The notes beneath the pieces were generated by a model. That model searched no databases and was not told the DNA's origin. It saw only the letters and a program-made list of their open reading frames with translations. From Haloplasma contractile (GTDB lineage Bacteria > Bacillota_I > Bacilli_A > Haloplasmatales > Haloplasmataceae), in contig JAENYC010000030.1 in NCBI GenBank assembly GCA_016841945.1, forward strand, positions 1 through 40,819: DNA of 40,819 nt. Reading direction: 5' to 3'. Below, piece by piece: positions 40,527 through 40,819 of the stretch. Both the position numbers and the translations under genes were made by a program. The first letter of the stretch is position 1. Each line of letters opens with the position of its first letter.

Positions 40527-40819
40527 ATGAGTACTAAACAATTAACATTAGATCTTGGAATTGATGGTGAAGATAGAAGTACTGTTATTACCATAGGTAA
40601 TGAAGAATATAAACTAATTTTAACAACCAAAGCAACCAAAGAAATCGCAAAACGCTATGGTGGATTAGAAAATTTAGGTGAGAAGTTAATGAAAACAGAG
40701 AACTTTGAACTGGCTATTGATGAGGTAGTATGGTTAATTACTTTGCTTTCTAATCAATCTATTTTAATTCATAATCTGAGAAACAAAGAAAATAAAAAGG
40801 ATTTATTAAAAGAGGAGGA
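40527..40819 (+). CDS. Tail assembly chaperone, N-terminal part (cut by window edge)
   Basis: ATG 40527 follows GGAAGGAG and begins MSTKQLTLDLGIDGEDRSTV. The frame is open for 97 codons to the window end. The sequence YKLILTTKATKEIAKRYGGL and DEVVWLITLLSNQSILIHN suits the tail assembly chaperones that lie between the major tail protein and the tape measure. Many of these are made in two forms by a -1 frameshift, whose site would lie beyond the window. Confidence 0.8.
   Translation, partial: MSTKQLTLDLGIDGEDRSTVITIGNEEYKLILTTKATKEIAKRYGGLENLGEKLMKTENFELAIDEVVWLITLLSNQSILIHNLRNKENKKDLLKEE

Noticed and set aside
22367-40819. Capsid-forming phage satellite instead of prophage
   Set aside because: A head set with HNH and a VapE-type gene could fit a satellite, but major tail, tail completion and tail chaperone genes are also present, which favours a full siphovirus.
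1-40819. CRISPR arrays, tRNA or rRNA genes
   Set aside because: No regular repeat-spacer pattern and no cloverleaf or rRNA-like segment was found by reading; the only dense repeats are the iteron-like cluster and the two tandem units described.

Overview
The window is AT-rich DNA from a low-GC Gram-positive bacterium (Bacillota/Firmicutes type). The reasons are purine-rich ribosome binding sites of the AGGAGG kind, sigma-A-like promoters, standard use of TGA as a stop, and gene families typical of that phylum. The species cannot be told from the sequence. Almost everything present is accessory: mobile elements, peptide or bacteriocin clusters, restriction-modification and a prophage.

Layout. 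(1) Positions 1-1608 are the end of a mobile element with two overlapping large serine recombinases. (2) Positions 1823-7327 are a very AT-rich radical-SAM peptide (RiPP) cluster: SPASM radical SAM enzyme, metallopeptidase-like protein whose zinc motif is HELMN instead of HExxH, second radical SAM enzyme, ABC ATPase and ABC permease. Past an antisense ORF-less group II intron lies a 31-codon gene (7232-7327) whose tail YDCFCNPICKLIVPIPW looks like a precursor core. (3) Positions 7428-9500 are a graveyard: decayed ORFs, an hsdM 5' fragment fused to an IS256-family end, and a tandem hairpin repeat. (4) Positions 9553-15095, minus strand, are a double-glycine bacteriocin operon: C39-peptidase ABC transporter, GyrI-like protein, HlyD-like accessory protein, a frameshifted hydrophobic precursor, and two membrane proteins that may give immunity. 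It lies between two diverged direct copies of a roughly 300-bp non-coding element (8276-8610 and 15586-15870). (5) Positions 16046-22274 are a type I restriction-modification operon hsdR-hsdM-hsdS, with a one-base frameshift in hsdM, followed by a TIGR02391-like gene. (6) Positions 22367-40819 are the left part of an HK97-like siphovirus prophage: repressor/Cro switch with visible operators, VapE-type primase-helicase, iteron-like repeats, a sigma-like late regulator, HNH endonuclease, a possible cos site, ParB-methyltransferase, terminases, portal, ClpP-like protease, capsid, connectors, major tail protein and the start of a tail chaperone. A DUF4238-like cargo gene with its own promoter and terminator sits between the large terminase and the portal.

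How the parts work together. The RiPP operon would modify, possibly process, and export a small Cys-rich peptide. The C39 operon would cleave a GG leader and export a large hydrophobic bacteriocin, but its precursor is frameshifted as read. The HsdRMS complex would restrict foreign DNA if HsdM is functional. The prophage follows an early-replication-late-packaging order, with several intrinsic terminators inside the late region.

Three single-base disruptions (hsdM, bacteriocin precursor, phage HTH/zinc protein) should be checked against reads before being taken as biology. The best candidate for something undescribed is the radical-SAM cluster with its 31-residue peptide. The DUF4238-like cassette and the duplicated non-coding element come next.
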